A DNA stretch of 64,000 nucleotides from Bacteroidales bacterium (GCA_016705005.1 JADIZB010000039.1:124001-188000); one strand, 5' to 3'. Counted from the stretch's first letter, positions 43,793-52,507 are shown. A program made the numbers and translations. The notes: generated by a model not told the origin, from the letters alone.

Positions 43793-44201
43793 TTCGATCG
43801 GATTTGTCAAATAACGCAGTTTTTGCCCCGATCGTATTCAGAAGAGATAATTCTGTTGATTAATCTGGTTCTGACGATGGCAAAGGCAATGCCATCAGAG
43901 AAAAACCAGAATTTCCCCAGCCGTAGCTGTCGTTAAGGCTTTTGAAATTAATCCTATTCCTTTCCTGCAAAAACCCGACATCCGTGATTTTCCAGCATAA
44001 AAACAGAGTATCTGTTTCTGAATCTTGATGTTTTTTTGTTCCGGATTCCAGTCCGGGAAGGTATTGAACCGGAAATACCTATAATGCTGTTGATTCAGGA
44101 AAAATAAAAACCATTGCAACAAACAAAAATATTTACTGCTGCATTCAATTTCATCTTGCGCTGAAATAGAAAATAAGTACCTTCGTATAAATGTAATCCG
44201 T
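43793..44201. other. Intergenic region between divergent genes
   Basis: About 410 bases between the DUF4173 gene and the aspartyl protease. A TACCTTCG, one mismatch from a -7 element, is seen at 44179-44186, about 15 bases before the protease ATG. Otherwise nothing was recognised. Confidence 0.4.
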
Positions 44202-45227
44202 ATGTGTAAATACCTGTCCGGAAAACCATCTTTGTCCGGCCTGTTTCTTCACTTAACTCTGGGATTGATTTTCTGCAGCATTCAGAATTATGCCATGAAC
44301 CCGGAAGCTGGCCTATGCAAGGACAAGCCTGAGAAAATACTTGTTTCAATTCTTCTAAAAGGGACTAAAACCGACAGTAAGCTGAATTCGGTTGTGATTC
44401 CACTGAAGCAGGCAGGGCGCTTATACATGATTGAGGCAAGGATAAACGATCTGGAAGGTAATCTGATCTTCGATACCGGAGCAACCGAACTGGTCCTGAA
44501 CAGAACATATTTCAGAAAGTATGCAAGTTTTAAAAAACCAGCAGGAGGTGGCGTTACAGGATCGATGAGTGAAGTACATGGAACAATCCTTGACAAAATT
44601 GACATATCAGGACTTTTTTATGATCAGGTAGCTGCTGATTTAACTGATCTCGGCCACATTGAAGATAAAAGAGGTGTAAAAATCCTGGGCTTGTTCGGCT
44701 TGAAAATGATTGATCATCTTGAAGTTATTTTCGATGCTGCGAACAGCGAACTGCGGTTGAACCGTGTCGATGAGGACGGCAACAGGCTTGATCCGGATGT
44801 AAATAACATTCAGTTTGAATTCACGCAGAAACTTGAAACCAGATGTCATTTCATGATGATCAAGGGCCGGATCAAAGACAAGGAGTTAATTTTCTGTCTC
44901 GACACCGGGGCAGAGATCAACGTTTTAAGCAACAGAGTTCCTAAGAAAGTGATGGAGACTATTCAGATCAGCCGCAGATCAACTCTTGGAGGTTCAAAAT
45001 CCGGTTCTGTTGAAGCACTTTATGGCACCATGAATGAGTTCGAATTCGGAGATTTCCAGTTTGGAAATATGAACACAGTAATGATTGATCTGTCTTCTAT
45101 GTGTGAAGCCTATGGCTGTTACATCGACGGGATGCTCGGCTACGACTTCTGGCAAAAGGGCGTATTCTGCTTTAACTGCAGAAAAAAAGAGATCCGTTTT
45201 AATGTCGGGAAAGGAGTTCTGAAATGA
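44202..45227 (+). CDS. Exported aspartyl protease-like protein with two DTG motifs
   Basis: A 341-residue protein with a signal peptide (hydrophobic segment LFLHLTLGLIFCSIQNYA). It contains two clan AA (retropepsin-like) half-sites in one chain: IFDTGATELVLN at about residue 88-99 and CLDTGAEINVLS at about 232-243, with hydrophobic strands and VKILGLFGLKMI / IDGMLGYDFWQ as the corresponding psi-loop partners. This is a bilobed arrangement with both catalytic Asp present. It may be a periplasmic or surface peptidase. The stop codon overlaps the ATG of the next gene (ATGA). Confidence 0.85.
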   Translation: MCKYLSGKPSLSGLFLHLTLGLIFCSIQNYAMNPEAGLCKDKPEKILVSILLKGTKTDSKLNSVVIPLKQAGRLYMIEARINDLEGNLIFDTGATELVLNRTYFRKYASFKKPAGGGVTGSMSEVHGTILDKIDISGLFYDQVAADLTDLGHIEDKRGVKILGLFGLKMIDHLEVIFDAANSELRLNRVDEDGNRLDPDVNNIQFEFTQKLETRCHFMMIKGRIKDKELIFCLDTGAEINVLSNRVPKKVMETIQISRRSTLGGSKSGSVEALYGTMNEFEFGDFQFGNMNTVMIDLSSMCEAYGCYIDGMLGYDFWQKGVFCFNCRKKEIRFNVGKGVLK

Positions 45228-46693
45228 AACAATTATTGTTGGCCACGATGTTTTGGGTCGTTTTAATGCTGCCAATTATACTATCAGCCCAGCAGAAACC
45301 CGGTAATGTCTGCTATATCAGCGATAACAGAATTTATTTTCAGCTGGATAAAAGATGGTCTTCTGCCCGGAAAATGGAATTCTCAGAACTCTTCAACCTT
45401 GATAGTACCCTGATAGAAACTGCATTACAGTCTGCATCAGAATTTAGCTACGACAGCATTACCTGGCTCGTTACCAGAATCAATTCCAATATTACAGAGT
45501 TGTCCAAACCACTGTCACAGGATGCTTCCCCACTCCATTCTTACGACAGGCGTCTGGTAACGAACGACGTATTTTTACTTGATGCCCCCCCAATGATCAA
45601 CCCTCCGCCTCATATGGAATTCACATTTCCCGACAGGATTGGGATTAATAAATTCACAACAGAGTCAGGCTACAGTTATTCAAACGACACTGCATTTTTT
45701 GTTCTGACCGGCTTTCATGATGCAAAACATGTTTATTTATCAGGCACTTTTAATGGCTGGAGTACATTGCATACACCCATGCTGAAAACCGGTAATGGCT
45801 GGCAAACTGCGCTGAAGCTTAAGCCAGGCAAATATCTGTATAAGTTTATTGTTGATGGCCGGTGGATGCCCGATCCTGAAAATCTGCAAAAAGAAAACGA
45901 TGGTAATGCCGGATATAATTCAGTTGTGTATGTCCTGAATTATGAGTTCAGGTTAAAAGGATATGAAAGCGCCCGAAAGGTGAGTGTAGCCGGAAGTTTC
46001 AACGATTGGAAACCCGGGAAAATCAGGTTATCAAGGGTAGCCGGAGGCTGGAATTTACCCGTCTATCTTCAGGAAGGAACACATGCCTATAAATTTGTTG
46101 TTGACAAACAATGGATATCTGATCCGGACAACCCGGATCTCCGGACAGATGCTGATGGCAATACCAATTCATTTCTGGGCATTGGCGATACGTTGCTTTT
46201 CCGGCTGAATGGTTTTGATGATGCAGGTAAAGTTCTCCTGTCGGGAAGCTTTAACGGCTGGAGCACCAACGAATTACGGATGACAAAAGTTGCCGGTGGC
46301 TGGGAACTGCCATATGTACTGGCAGCCGGCAATTACGAATACAAGTATATTGTTGACGGAAAGTGGATGACCGATCCTGATAATCCACATACTGTTGGCT
46401 CTGGTGATTATGTTAATTCCGTGATCTGTTTCAAGCCCAATCATACTTTTAAACTGCGTTACTTCTCCGATGCGAAAACCGTGCTGGTTTCAGGAAGCTT
46501 TAATGGCTGGAGTACCAGCGGATACAGTATGGAACTTAAAAATGGTCTGTGGACCTGCGAACTTAATCTGAAACCAGGGAAATACACCTACAAATTCAAT
46601 GTCGATGGGCAGTGGATGATAGATCCGGCCAACGATGACTGGGAAGGAAACCGGGAAGGCACCGGGAATTCTGTATTGTGGATTGATCCCTGA
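45224..46693 (+). CDS. Exported protein with four glycogen-binding-type (CBM48/AMPK) domains
   Basis: A 489-residue protein with a signal peptide ending near LSAQQ. After about 150 residues of unassigned sequence come four repeats of 75-80 residues (about 158-235, 240-315, 325-400 and 408-485). Each has the core SGSFNGWS, a Trp (GWQ, GWN, GWE, LWT), then GKYxYKFxVDGxW and DPDN, the glucan-contact pattern of the AMPK-beta glycogen-binding domain. Repeat 2 has NDWKPG instead of NGWST. No catalytic domain is seen. It probably binds alpha-glucan or serves as an adhesion scaffold. It is translationally coupled to the upstream protease. Confidence 0.9.
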   Translation: MKQLLLATMFWVVLMLPIILSAQQKPGNVCYISDNRIYFQLDKRWSSARKMEFSELFNLDSTLIETALQSASEFSYDSITWLVTRINSNITELSKPLSQDASPLHSYDRRLVTNDVFLLDAPPMINPPPHMEFTFPDRIGINKFTTESGYSYSNDTAFFVLTGFHDAKHVYLSGTFNGWSTLHTPMLKTGNGWQTALKLKPGKYLYKFIVDGRWMPDPENLQKENDGNAGYNSVVYVLNYEFRLKGYESARKVSVAGSFNDWKPGKIRLSRVAGGWNLPVYLQEGTHAYKFVVDKQWISDPDNPDLRTDADGNTNSFLGIGDTLLFRLNGFDDAGKVLLSGSFNGWSTNELRMTKVAGGWELPYVLAAGNYEYKYIVDGKWMTDPDNPHTVGSGDYVNSVICFKPNHTFKLRYFSDAKTVLVSGSFNGWSTSGYSMELKNGLWTCELNLKPGKYTYKFNVDGQWMIDPANDDWEGNREGTGNSVLWIDP

Positions 46694-46778
46694 AGATGGT
46701 TAAATCAGGTTTTTTTTAAAAATCATCTGAAATGACTTAAGTAACGCGATTTCCCGAAATGAGCCATTCAACCAGACA

Positions 46779-47480
46779 TCAATTGGTGTTCTTCAGAATT
46801 TTAAAATATGCCAACAGGTAAATATCTATTACCAGCACCAGGGCATTCCAGACCACCAGCGCCGTAAGTCCGGCCGGAGAGAAGAGCCAGTTCATATCCA
46901 GTGAGGTCAACAGGGCAGATCCCACACTGCAGATCCCGTTCACCACAAAAAGCCATTTCAACACCGGCTCAAATCTGCCTTTCCCAAAGATAAAAGCCAT
47001 AAAAACAAAAGACAATCCGATACCACCCCAGCCATACATCTCGAGTGCCCAGGCAAATGAGCCCGGGTTTGCCATCGTAAATACCGGCAAAACAGCAGCC
47101 AGCTCTGGAGGGCGATTCACGGCCAGATAAGGCACATACGTGGTTTGGATGATGTAATTCAGAAATACCACTGCCGTGAAAACAACATTGATCACCAGTC
47201 CTGATAATGCCCATATCTTTTTATCAGGTTGGGCCAGTTGAAACAGGGAGATGAAAGTGAGTAACGAGCCGATTACCAGAAAATATCCACAAAAGAAAGT
47301 AGCTGTCTGAAGCGGATGATAGGAATCAGCGAACAAAAAAGCATCGCGCCAGGCCGGCTGAGGACTGAGAATCATGGACAATGCCGGAAAAACGAGTCCT
47401 GAAAAGATAACGCCAAAAATATTGAGATAAACAGCCAGGCGGCCAAAACGAATCATCTGTGTTTGAACACTGTTTTCCAT
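46779..47480 (-). CDS. Multi-pass membrane protein, unknown
   Basis: A 233-residue protein from the ATG at 47480 (an earlier start would overlap the DUF3795 gene). About six or seven hydrophobic segments alternate with short loops (YLNIFGVIFSGLVFPAL, ATFFCGYFLVIGSLL, LVINVVFTAVVFLNYI, GIGLSFVFMAFIFG, WLFVVNGICSVGSALL, LTALVVWNALVLVIDIYLL). The family is not recognised. It has no motifs of transporters or enzymes. It is in the same direction as the DUF3795 gene, which ends 20 bases upstream of its start. Confidence 0.6.
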   Translation of the reverse strand: MENSVQTQMIRFGRLAVYLNIFGVIFSGLVFPALSMILSPQPAWRDAFLFADSYHPLQTATFFCGYFLVIGSLLTFISLFQLAQPDKKIWALSGLVINVVFTAVVFLNYIIQTTYVPYLAVNRPPELAAVLPVFTMANPGSFAWALEMYGWGGIGLSFVFMAFIFGKGRFEPVLKWLFVVNGICSVGSALLTSLDMNWLFSPAGLTALVVWNALVLVIDIYLLAYFKILKNTN

Positions 47481-47499
47481 AATGATGCTCTTATGATGA

Positions 47500-48015
47500 T
47501 CAGGAGTTCTTTCTGTTTTCAAGGTATGTCATTACTGTTTCCCTGTTGTTACCGACAAATCCGTTTCCGGGAACATGTCCGCACTTCGGGCATTTCAGAT
47601 CATATGACGTACTGCCGGTGTGGCACTGGGGGCATGAAAAATAAGTCTTCATCTCTGCTGTCCATTCAACAGCGCCTATTTCAGCTATGCGCGACTGAGC
47701 TTTCCACAATTCAGCCCGGTGCGGCATTTGCTGTTGAAAGTTCTTCAGTTCTTCACAGGGATATTCATTGCATTCACCACAAAAGTTCAGATTCTTTTCG
47801 CGGCTGCATTTCATCATATAGCAATTGTTGCAGTATGCGGTCTTACTTCCGGACCGGCAACCGTCGCAACGGGTTTCACTCAATGGTTGCCCGAGCATGG
47901 TTGCATAACGGGATAATTTTTCAGTATCATTTGACTGAGTAGCCAGGTATATTCCGCAAGCTCCGCAATAAAGTCCGCAAACAGAGGCAATTTCAGGGAT
48001 CATTGTGTTTTTCAT
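47500..48015 (-). CDS. DUF3795 Cys-rich protein with C-terminal zinc ribbon
   Basis: A 171-residue cytoplasmic protein. The DUF3795 core has paired Cys (VCGLYCGACGIYLA, CDGCRSG, YCNNCYMMKC, CGECNEYPCEEL) that probably bind zinc or an iron-sulfur cluster. A second module at the C-terminus, FSCPQCHTGSTS...LKCPKCGH, looks like a zinc ribbon. The function is unknown. In anaerobes this family is widespread in genomes with radical or redox enzymes. Confidence 0.8.
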   Translation of the reverse strand: MKNTMIPEIASVCGLYCGACGIYLATQSNDTEKLSRYATMLGQPLSETRCDGCRSGSKTAYCNNCYMMKCSREKNLNFCGECNEYPCEELKNFQQQMPHRAELWKAQSRIAEIGAVEWTAEMKTYFSCPQCHTGSTSYDLKCPKCGHVPGNGFVGNNRETVMTYLENRKNS

Positions 48016-48052
48016 GGGTTAAATTTTCATAAATCCGGTAAGTTAAAAAATC

Positions 48053-48076
48053 ACGCAAAGACGCAATGACGCAAAG
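48053..48076. repeat. Short 8-base tandem repeat
   Basis: Three tandem units: ACGCAAAG, ACGCAATG, ACGCAAAG, between the DUF3795 gene and the OsmC gene. Confidence 0.7.
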
Positions 48077-48176
48077 AATAGACTAAATGTTGTTTATAAT
48101 CCAAAACCCGTATTATGTAATGCTCTGGATTACTTAGTATATAGAGGTGAATGCATTTTAACTTTTACAGATTTTT

Positions 48177-48629
48177 CTATAAAAGGGTAACAATAGATTT
48201 TACTTCTACATTTCCCCTGATCATGGCCCATACCGGACAGATGGATTGTTCAGCCAGTGCCAGTGCCTTCTGCACTTCCTGTTCAGTAACATCCGTTGAG
48301 GTTATGATGTATTCTACCGTTATCTCTGAAAATGAGGTTGGATGTTCGGTGCGCCTGATTCCGCTCACATTCATATCGAAGGCTTCAATATTTCTCTGCA
48401 TTCTCCGAAGCAGTGTAAGCACAGCCCCTGCCGCACAGGCACCGAAACTGATTAAAAAGAGCTGAAGTGGCATATAGCCCAGCCCATCCCCGTAAGGAGG
48501 AATGTAGTCGGTATCAATGGGTTCGAAATTGCCTGCCTGCCCGGTGATGTGCAGTTTGCTGTTGACCAGGCTGAGTGTTGCTTCGATTGCCGGGGCCTGA
48601 ACCGGTGTGCTTGGGGTTGTTGGATTCAT
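48177..48629 (-). CDS. OsmC family protein
   Basis: A 150-residue OsmC/Ohr-fold protein. The two redox-active Cys lie in SFGACAAGAVLTLL and ALAEQSICPVWAMI. Between them the usual FDMNVSGIRR and SEITVEYIITS strands occur. OsmC-type proteins reduce organic hydroperoxides with a thiol partner; this branch (YhfA/OsmC-like) has poorly known substrates. Single gene, minus strand. Its first about 20 residues (a Thr/Pro/Ala-rich stretch) vary between members. Confidence 0.88.
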   Translation of the reverse strand: MNPTTPSTPVQAPAIEATLSLVNSKLHITGQAGNFEPIDTDYIPPYGDGLGYMPLQLFLISFGACAAGAVLTLLRRMQRNIEAFDMNVSGIRRTEHPTSFSEITVEYIITSTDVTEQEVQKALALAEQSICPVWAMIRGNVEVKSIVTLL

Positions 48630-48843
48630 CTTACTGTCTTATTGGGTTGAGTTCGAATAATGCCTGATTTAAAACAGGGCAAATTTATCCTGACTCAGTA
48701 TATAAGAAAAACCAATCCGGGTGAACCGGAAATTCAGCAGGGTGAATGTTGAGAAAACAGATGTGAACTGCATTCAACAATACCGGAACTGGTATTTTTT
48801 TGCAGGTAAAAGCTCAGATCACACAGCAACAAGGTCCTTCATA

Positions 48844-49353
48844 CTATTTCCTTTCTTTCCTGATGCCATAAACAAGTTCATCAATCATTTCCCCCCGTTT
48901 GATCAGGGTTTTCTCAAACCTGGCTTCAAGGTCAAATCCGGCTTTTTCAAGGACCCGTTGTGAAGCGGTATTGCTGCCAAACGGCCGGGCGTAAATTCTT
49001 TTAATTGGAAATGTACTGAATCCATAGTCCACCATCTGCCGGATAGCAGCGGAAACAATACCCCTGCCCCACCATTCTTCCGATAACCAGTAGCCCATTT
49101 CGGCATTCAGGCAATGAATGTCGTCCTGCGGGAATATGCCGATGGCCCCGATGGCCTCCCCTTCAACTGATATCGCGAAAATTCTGACAGGATCATGGGC
49201 AGCGGCGCTTTTCAAAAACCGTTCACCATCCTCTGTTGAATAAGGATGTGGAAACTGATCGGTCAGAAACCGGGCAATGTTATCGTTGTTGGCATGCTTC
49301 ACCAGACTTTCAAGATCGGATGATTGCCACTTTCTTAATTCAAACGGAGTCAT
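48844..49353 (-). CDS. GNAT acetyltransferase, RimJ/RimL type
   Basis: A 169-residue protein starting at ATG (FELRKWQSSDLESLVKHANN). Acetyl-CoA motifs are EMGYWLSEEWWGRGIVSAAIRQMV (A, with the Q/RxxGxG/A-like GRG) and RIYARPFGSNTASQRVLEKAGFDLE (B). The pattern is that of N-acetyltransferases acting on ribosomal proteins or other amines. The acceptor is unknown. The preceding gene ends 36 bases upstream of its start, so the two may be co-transcribed. Confidence 0.88.
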   Translation of the reverse strand: MTPFELRKWQSSDLESLVKHANNDNIARFLTDQFPHPYSTEDGERFLKSAAAHDPVRIFAISVEGEAIGAIGIFPQDDIHCLNAEMGYWLSEEWWGRGIVSAAIRQMVDYGFSTFPIKRIYARPFGSNTASQRVLEKAGFDLEARFEKTLIKRGEMIDELVYGIRKERK

Positions 49354-49389
49354 TTTGAATGATTTAAACAAAATAATAACCAAACTTTT

Positions 49390-49677
49390 TTAACTATTGA
49401 ACAGCCTTTCGAATCCGGTGTACGGTTTTAACTGAGTAAGACTGAAGCTGATTAAACCATTTTGCACAAGTGGCAGGGATGAAAGGATTTCTTCCGCCTC
49501 CTCCTTGCTCTTACATTCAAGCATCAACACCGCGCAATGGTCATCGTTGAAATAGATCTCCCTGATGATTCCGTCAAGGTACAATTGGTGCACTTTAAGC
49601 GCTTCTTCTCTGAGCAGTTCACCTGAAAAGATGACATGTTCATTTGTATTTTCATTTTCAATTGCAAGAAACTTCAT
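49390..49677 (-). CDS. Small YCII/muconolactone-isomerase-like protein
   Basis: A 95-residue protein with the alpha/beta pattern of the dimeric ferredoxin-like barrel: strand MKFLAIEN, helix LLREEALKVHQLYLDG, strands IIREIYFND and CAVLMLECKS, helix EEAEEILSSLPLV, and strand LISFSLTQLKPY. This order is that of the dimeric alpha-beta-barrel (YCII, muconolactone delta-isomerase, antibiotic monooxygenase) superfamily. The substrate is unknown. It is upstream of the GNAT gene on the same strand. Confidence 0.65.
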   Translation of the reverse strand: MKFLAIENENTNEHVIFSGELLREEALKVHQLYLDGIIREIYFNDDHCAVLMLECKSKEEAEEILSSLPLVQNGLISFSLTQLKPYTGFERLFNS

Positions 49678-49829
49678 AGCCGTGAATTAATATCGTTCAT
49701 TCGTTCGCCTTTCAGCTTATCATCAAGTGTAGCCTGCCTCCCTGAAATATTTGGGTATGTGCGTTGCGCTTCGACTTCGCTCAGCGTGACAAGGATCTAC
49801 ACTTGTGGTCTTATTTAAAAAACCTGTTT

Positions 49830-49893
49830 AAAATGTCATCCTGATCAGTTCGTCCCGCCCACTTTGGCGGGAGAGTTGAAGGATAGACATTTT
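49830..49893. repeat. Nested palindrome with GC-rich core
   Basis: A 64-base element: outer arms AAAATGTC and GACATTTT, inner ATCCT/AGGAT, and core stem TCCCGCC cacttt GGCGGGA (49853-49872). The whole can fold into one long imperfect hairpin. Confidence 0.75.
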
Positions 49894-49932
49894 GCTATCC
49901 GGACCCATGTCACATTTCTTAATTAATTAACT

Positions 49933-50721
49933 TTAAATATAGATTTCACCACTCAGATATAATTTGGCCTTGCCCCCGATCAGACACCGGTCGCCCCGGT
50001 TGGTACAGAAAATGGTCCCTCCCCTTTTGGAAAGTTGCCGGGCAATCATCATATTTTTACCCAGTTTATCCGTCCACAAAGGAATCAGCGAAGTATGCGC
50101 CGAACCCGTTACCGGATCTTCATCGATCCCCGATTGGGGGGCAAAGAAACGGGAAACAAAATCCACATCATTTCCTACAGCAGTCACAATCAGCCCCCGG
50201 GCTTCGAGTTTTGAAATTTCATGGAAATCAGGAACAAGGTTCTGAACTTCAGACTCATTCTGAAGAACAGCAATAAAATCGGTTTTACCTTTGAAAACTT
50301 CCGAGGGTTTGGTTCCTATGCATTTCTGAATCCGGTCAACAGAATCACTTTTTTGTAAAGTATCGGCCGGAAAATCCAGGAACAGCATATCCTTTTGTTT
50401 AGAAACCTTCAGTTCTCCGCTTTTCGGTGAGAAGAAACTGATTTCAGGCTCCTGATATCCGAGGCATTCAAACAGCACGAAAGCCGAAGCCAGCGTGGCA
50501 TGTCCGCACAAATCAACTTCCACGGCGGGCGTAAACCACCTGATTTCAAAATGCTGATCTGCCGGAACGATAAATGCAGTTTCGGCCAGGTTGTTTTCAG
50601 CGGCAATGCTTTGCATGGTTTTGTCGTTCAACCATTTATCCAATATGCATACAGCAGCCGGATTTCCCGAAAACAAATTGTCGGCAAAAGCATCCACCTG
50701 ATAAATTCTGAACTTTTTCAA
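49933..50721 (-). CDS. PhzF family isomerase-like protein
   Basis: A 262-residue protein of the PhzF/diaminopimelate-epimerase fold, cytoplasmic. The start QVDAFADNLFSGNPAAVCIL matches the family; NNLAETAFIV contains the catalytic Glu, and EVDLCGHATLASAFVLF and DPVTGSAHTSLIPLW are the two other signature loops. Phenazine genes are not near, so the substrate is unknown. The start codon is TTG; it gives the usual N-terminus and no ATG is available in frame nearby. Confidence 0.9.
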   Translation of the reverse strand: MKKFRIYQVDAFADNLFSGNPAAVCILDKWLNDKTMQSIAAENNLAETAFIVPADQHFEIRWFTPAVEVDLCGHATLASAFVLFECLGYQEPEISFFSPKSGELKVSKQKDMLFLDFPADTLQKSDSVDRIQKCIGTKPSEVFKGKTDFIAVLQNESEVQNLVPDFHEISKLEARGLIVTAVGNDVDFVSRFFAPQSGIDEDPVTGSAHTSLIPLWTDKLGKNMMIARQLSKRGGTIFCTNRGDRCLIGGKAKLYLSGEIYI

Positions 50722-50955
50722 TATTTCCGGAATTTTGATTTTACATCTGTTGATGAAAGCAAAGTTCTTGATTTAATTGAATTCCGGAAAACAAACAGAG
50801 GAATATTTCTATTTGATGTCTGAAAATTCTTACCGGATACATCCGGAATGCAAGAACTTATTATTGAATAGCATTAAATAATAAAATAATACAAATCATT
50901 TATTAATATTGTAGTTCTTATGTTTTAAATGAATTCCGTAATGTTCATATTGTTA

Positions 50956-50986
50956 TTTGGAATTTTCTGATATTTCTTTAGCTTTG
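50956..50986 (+). promoter_or_regulatory. Promoter of the frameshifted T9SS protein
   Basis: TTTG at 50956-50959, a 19-base spacer and TAGCTTTG at 50979-50986. The leader to the ATG is about 15 bases. An intact promoter suggests that the gene was or still is expressed. Confidence 0.75.
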
Positions 50987-51006
50987 CTTATAAATAGACC
51001 TTCAAA

Positions 51007-51783
51007 ATGAGATCTTTCCTTACTTCAACCCTGATTACCCTAAGCATCGTATCCTTTGGTCAGAATTCATACCAGATCGTCGACACAACAAAAACCTGGA
51101 ACACCATCCGGATTGGGTACGGGGCACTGAACGTTGTCAGCTGCGGCGGGACAAAAACCAACTGGTTCAGGGATATATCCGTCCCGGGAGACCAATACCT
51201 GGATGTACTTGAAAGCGATGATTCTTTGCAGCAGGAATGGTATTTTAAGGGTGAGATCAGGGAGGACACGATCAGCAAACAAGTGTTTTATAACAGATAT
51301 GGAGAAACTGAAGGCCTAATTTATGATTTCAGTCTTGATGTCGGAGATACTGTATTTGTTGACAACCAATATCTGAATTATAACGAGGTTGTACGCCTGG
51401 TGGTTGACAGCATTGATGTTGCGGATATATACGGGGTAATGAGAAATCGTTTTTTTCTTTCCGGGCTGGATCTTTCAGTCAAAGACCCGTATTATCCTGA
51501 TGAAATCTGGATTGAGGGCATAGGTAGCAACTATGGAATTATGCAGAGTGGATTCGGTGGTGTTGCAGTTGGTGGTGGAACTGTTAAATTACTGTGTGCT
51601 TCTCAGAACGATAATACCGTTTATATGGATTCACTCTTTAACGAATGCTATATTGATAGCTTTTATCCGCAGATATTACAATGGTCCTATGATACAGCCT
51701 ACGTAAATACTCCTTATGAATTTCAATTGCAGGTTGATACCGGAAATGCAGTGTCCTGGTCTCTGATTGGGTATGATTCCTGA
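51007..51783 (+). CDS. T9SS-sorted protein, N-terminal fragment (frameshifted)
   Basis: A 258-residue fragment with a signal peptide (LITLSIVSFGQ). The body has no recognised domain; a beta-rich segment with many acidic and aromatic residues (QEWYFKGEIREDT, DPYYPDEIWIEGIGS) precedes the start of a putative Ig fold (SFYPQILQWSYDTAYVNTPYEFQLQV). It ends at SWSLIGYDS after a frameshift in the run ATTGGGTATG. Removing one G joins it to the C-terminal fragment with SLIGMIPEGFAF. Confidence 0.7.
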   Translation: MRSFLTSTLITLSIVSFGQNSYQIVDTTKTWNTIRIGYGALNVVSCGGTKTNWFRDISVPGDQYLDVLESDDSLQQEWYFKGEIREDTISKQVFYNRYGETEGLIYDFSLDVGDTVFVDNQYLNYNEVVRLVVDSIDVADIYGVMRNRFFLSGLDLSVKDPYYPDEIWIEGIGSNYGIMQSGFGGVAVGGGTVKLLCASQNDNTVYMDSLFNECYIDSFYPQILQWSYDTAYVNTPYEFQLQVDTGNAVSWSLIGYDS

Positions 51784-52198
51784 AGGATTTGCTTTTGACT
51801 CTATAACCGGATTGCTCACAGGAACACCCACACAGGCAGGTTCATTTCCCTGCATTATTCTGGCATTGGATTCTGTAATGAACTGGTATACTGATATCAT
51901 TTATGAAGATATTATTGTTGTTTTACCGACGGAAACCGGCAATATTGACAAACCAAAAGAAATTAATATTTACCCAAACCCTTTCAATACGGTGCTGAAT
52001 ATTGATATTGCCAGACCTGACGTTCAGGAATGCCAGCTTGAAATATATACATCCAATGGAAAACTGATCCGGAAGATGGTTTTCAGTGGTTCCATCAAAC
52101 CCGATCTGAGCAAGCTGAAAAATGGACTTTACATGCTCAGGGTTCTGGACAGTGAAGGAAAGGTGCTTTATAATGAACGAATGATCAAAGGGTCGTGA
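51767..52198 (+). CDS. T9SS-sorted protein, C-terminal fragment (frameshifted)
   Basis: A 143-residue frame starting at TTG, out of frame with the upstream fragment. It completes the putative Ig domain (IPEGFAFDSITGLLTGTP, the usual PxGLxFDxxTGxxxGTP pattern) and ends with a T9SS type A sorting domain (INIYPNPFNTVLNIDI, LKNGLYMLRVLDSEGKVLYNERMIK). On its own it would not be exported. The intact protein would be about 395 residues, secreted through the T9SS. Confidence 0.75.
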   Translation: MGMIPEGFAFDSITGLLTGTPTQAGSFPCIILALDSVMNWYTDIIYEDIIVVLPTETGNIDKPKEINIYPNPFNTVLNIDIARPDVQECQLEIYTSNGKLIRKMVFSGSIKPDLSKLKNGLYMLRVLDSEGKVLYNERMIKGS

Positions 52199-52250
52199 AT
52201 TAAATTGATACAGCAGTCAGTTAAAATGAATATATAACCTTGTTCATTTG

Positions 52251-52382
52251 AGCAGAAAACGGGATTTTTCACCGCAAGAAAGAGACCACTAAAATCGTAT
52301 AACCGAACCCGCGACCTGTTTTAAAACTAGGTTCGAAAAAAAAAGGCGGGGGACCGCAAGTTGGCGGGGCTACCAACTGAGC
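52251..52382 (-). pseudogene. Decayed tRNA copy or copies with inserted GC-rich palindrome
   Basis: Minus-strand tRNA relics. The 5' half keeps GCTCAGTTGGTAG but after that reads CCCCGCC, then a second CCCCGCC at 52346-52352, where the anticodon arm should be. Downstream on the minus strand there are two T-arm-like stretches, near 52301-52316 (AGGTCGCGGGTTCGG) and near 52251-52275 (CGTTTTCTGCTC), the second matching the 3' end and flank of the intact tRNA-Gly. No cloverleaf can form. Confidence 0.6.
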
Positions 52383-52386
52383 AACC

Positions 52387-52416
52387 AAAAAAAAACGAAG
52401 CCAGACCGACTTCGTT
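52387..52416 (-). terminator. Terminator of tRNA-Gly
   Basis: Stem AACGAAG and CTTCGTT with a 9-base loop, followed on the minus strand by a run of nine T. Confidence 0.8.
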
Positions 52417-52422
52417 CCTTTG

Positions 52423-52494
52423 AGCGGAAAACGGGGATTGAACCCGCGACCTCCAGTTTGGGAAACTGGCGCTCTACCACTGAGCTATTTCCGC
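52423..52494 (-). tRNA. tRNA-Gly (anticodon CCC)
   Basis: A 72-base intact cloverleaf on the minus strand. The acceptor GCGGAAA pairs with TTTCCGC, discriminator T; D arm GCTCAGTGGTAGAGC; anticodon stem CCAGT/ACTGG with loop TTCCCAA (anticodon CCC); T arm GCGGGTTCAATCCCCGT. No CCA is encoded. It decodes GGG. It lies between two decayed copies, and the only -7 element is upstream of the first decayed copy. Confidence 0.93.
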
Positions 52495-52507
52495 AATACT
52501 TATTTAA

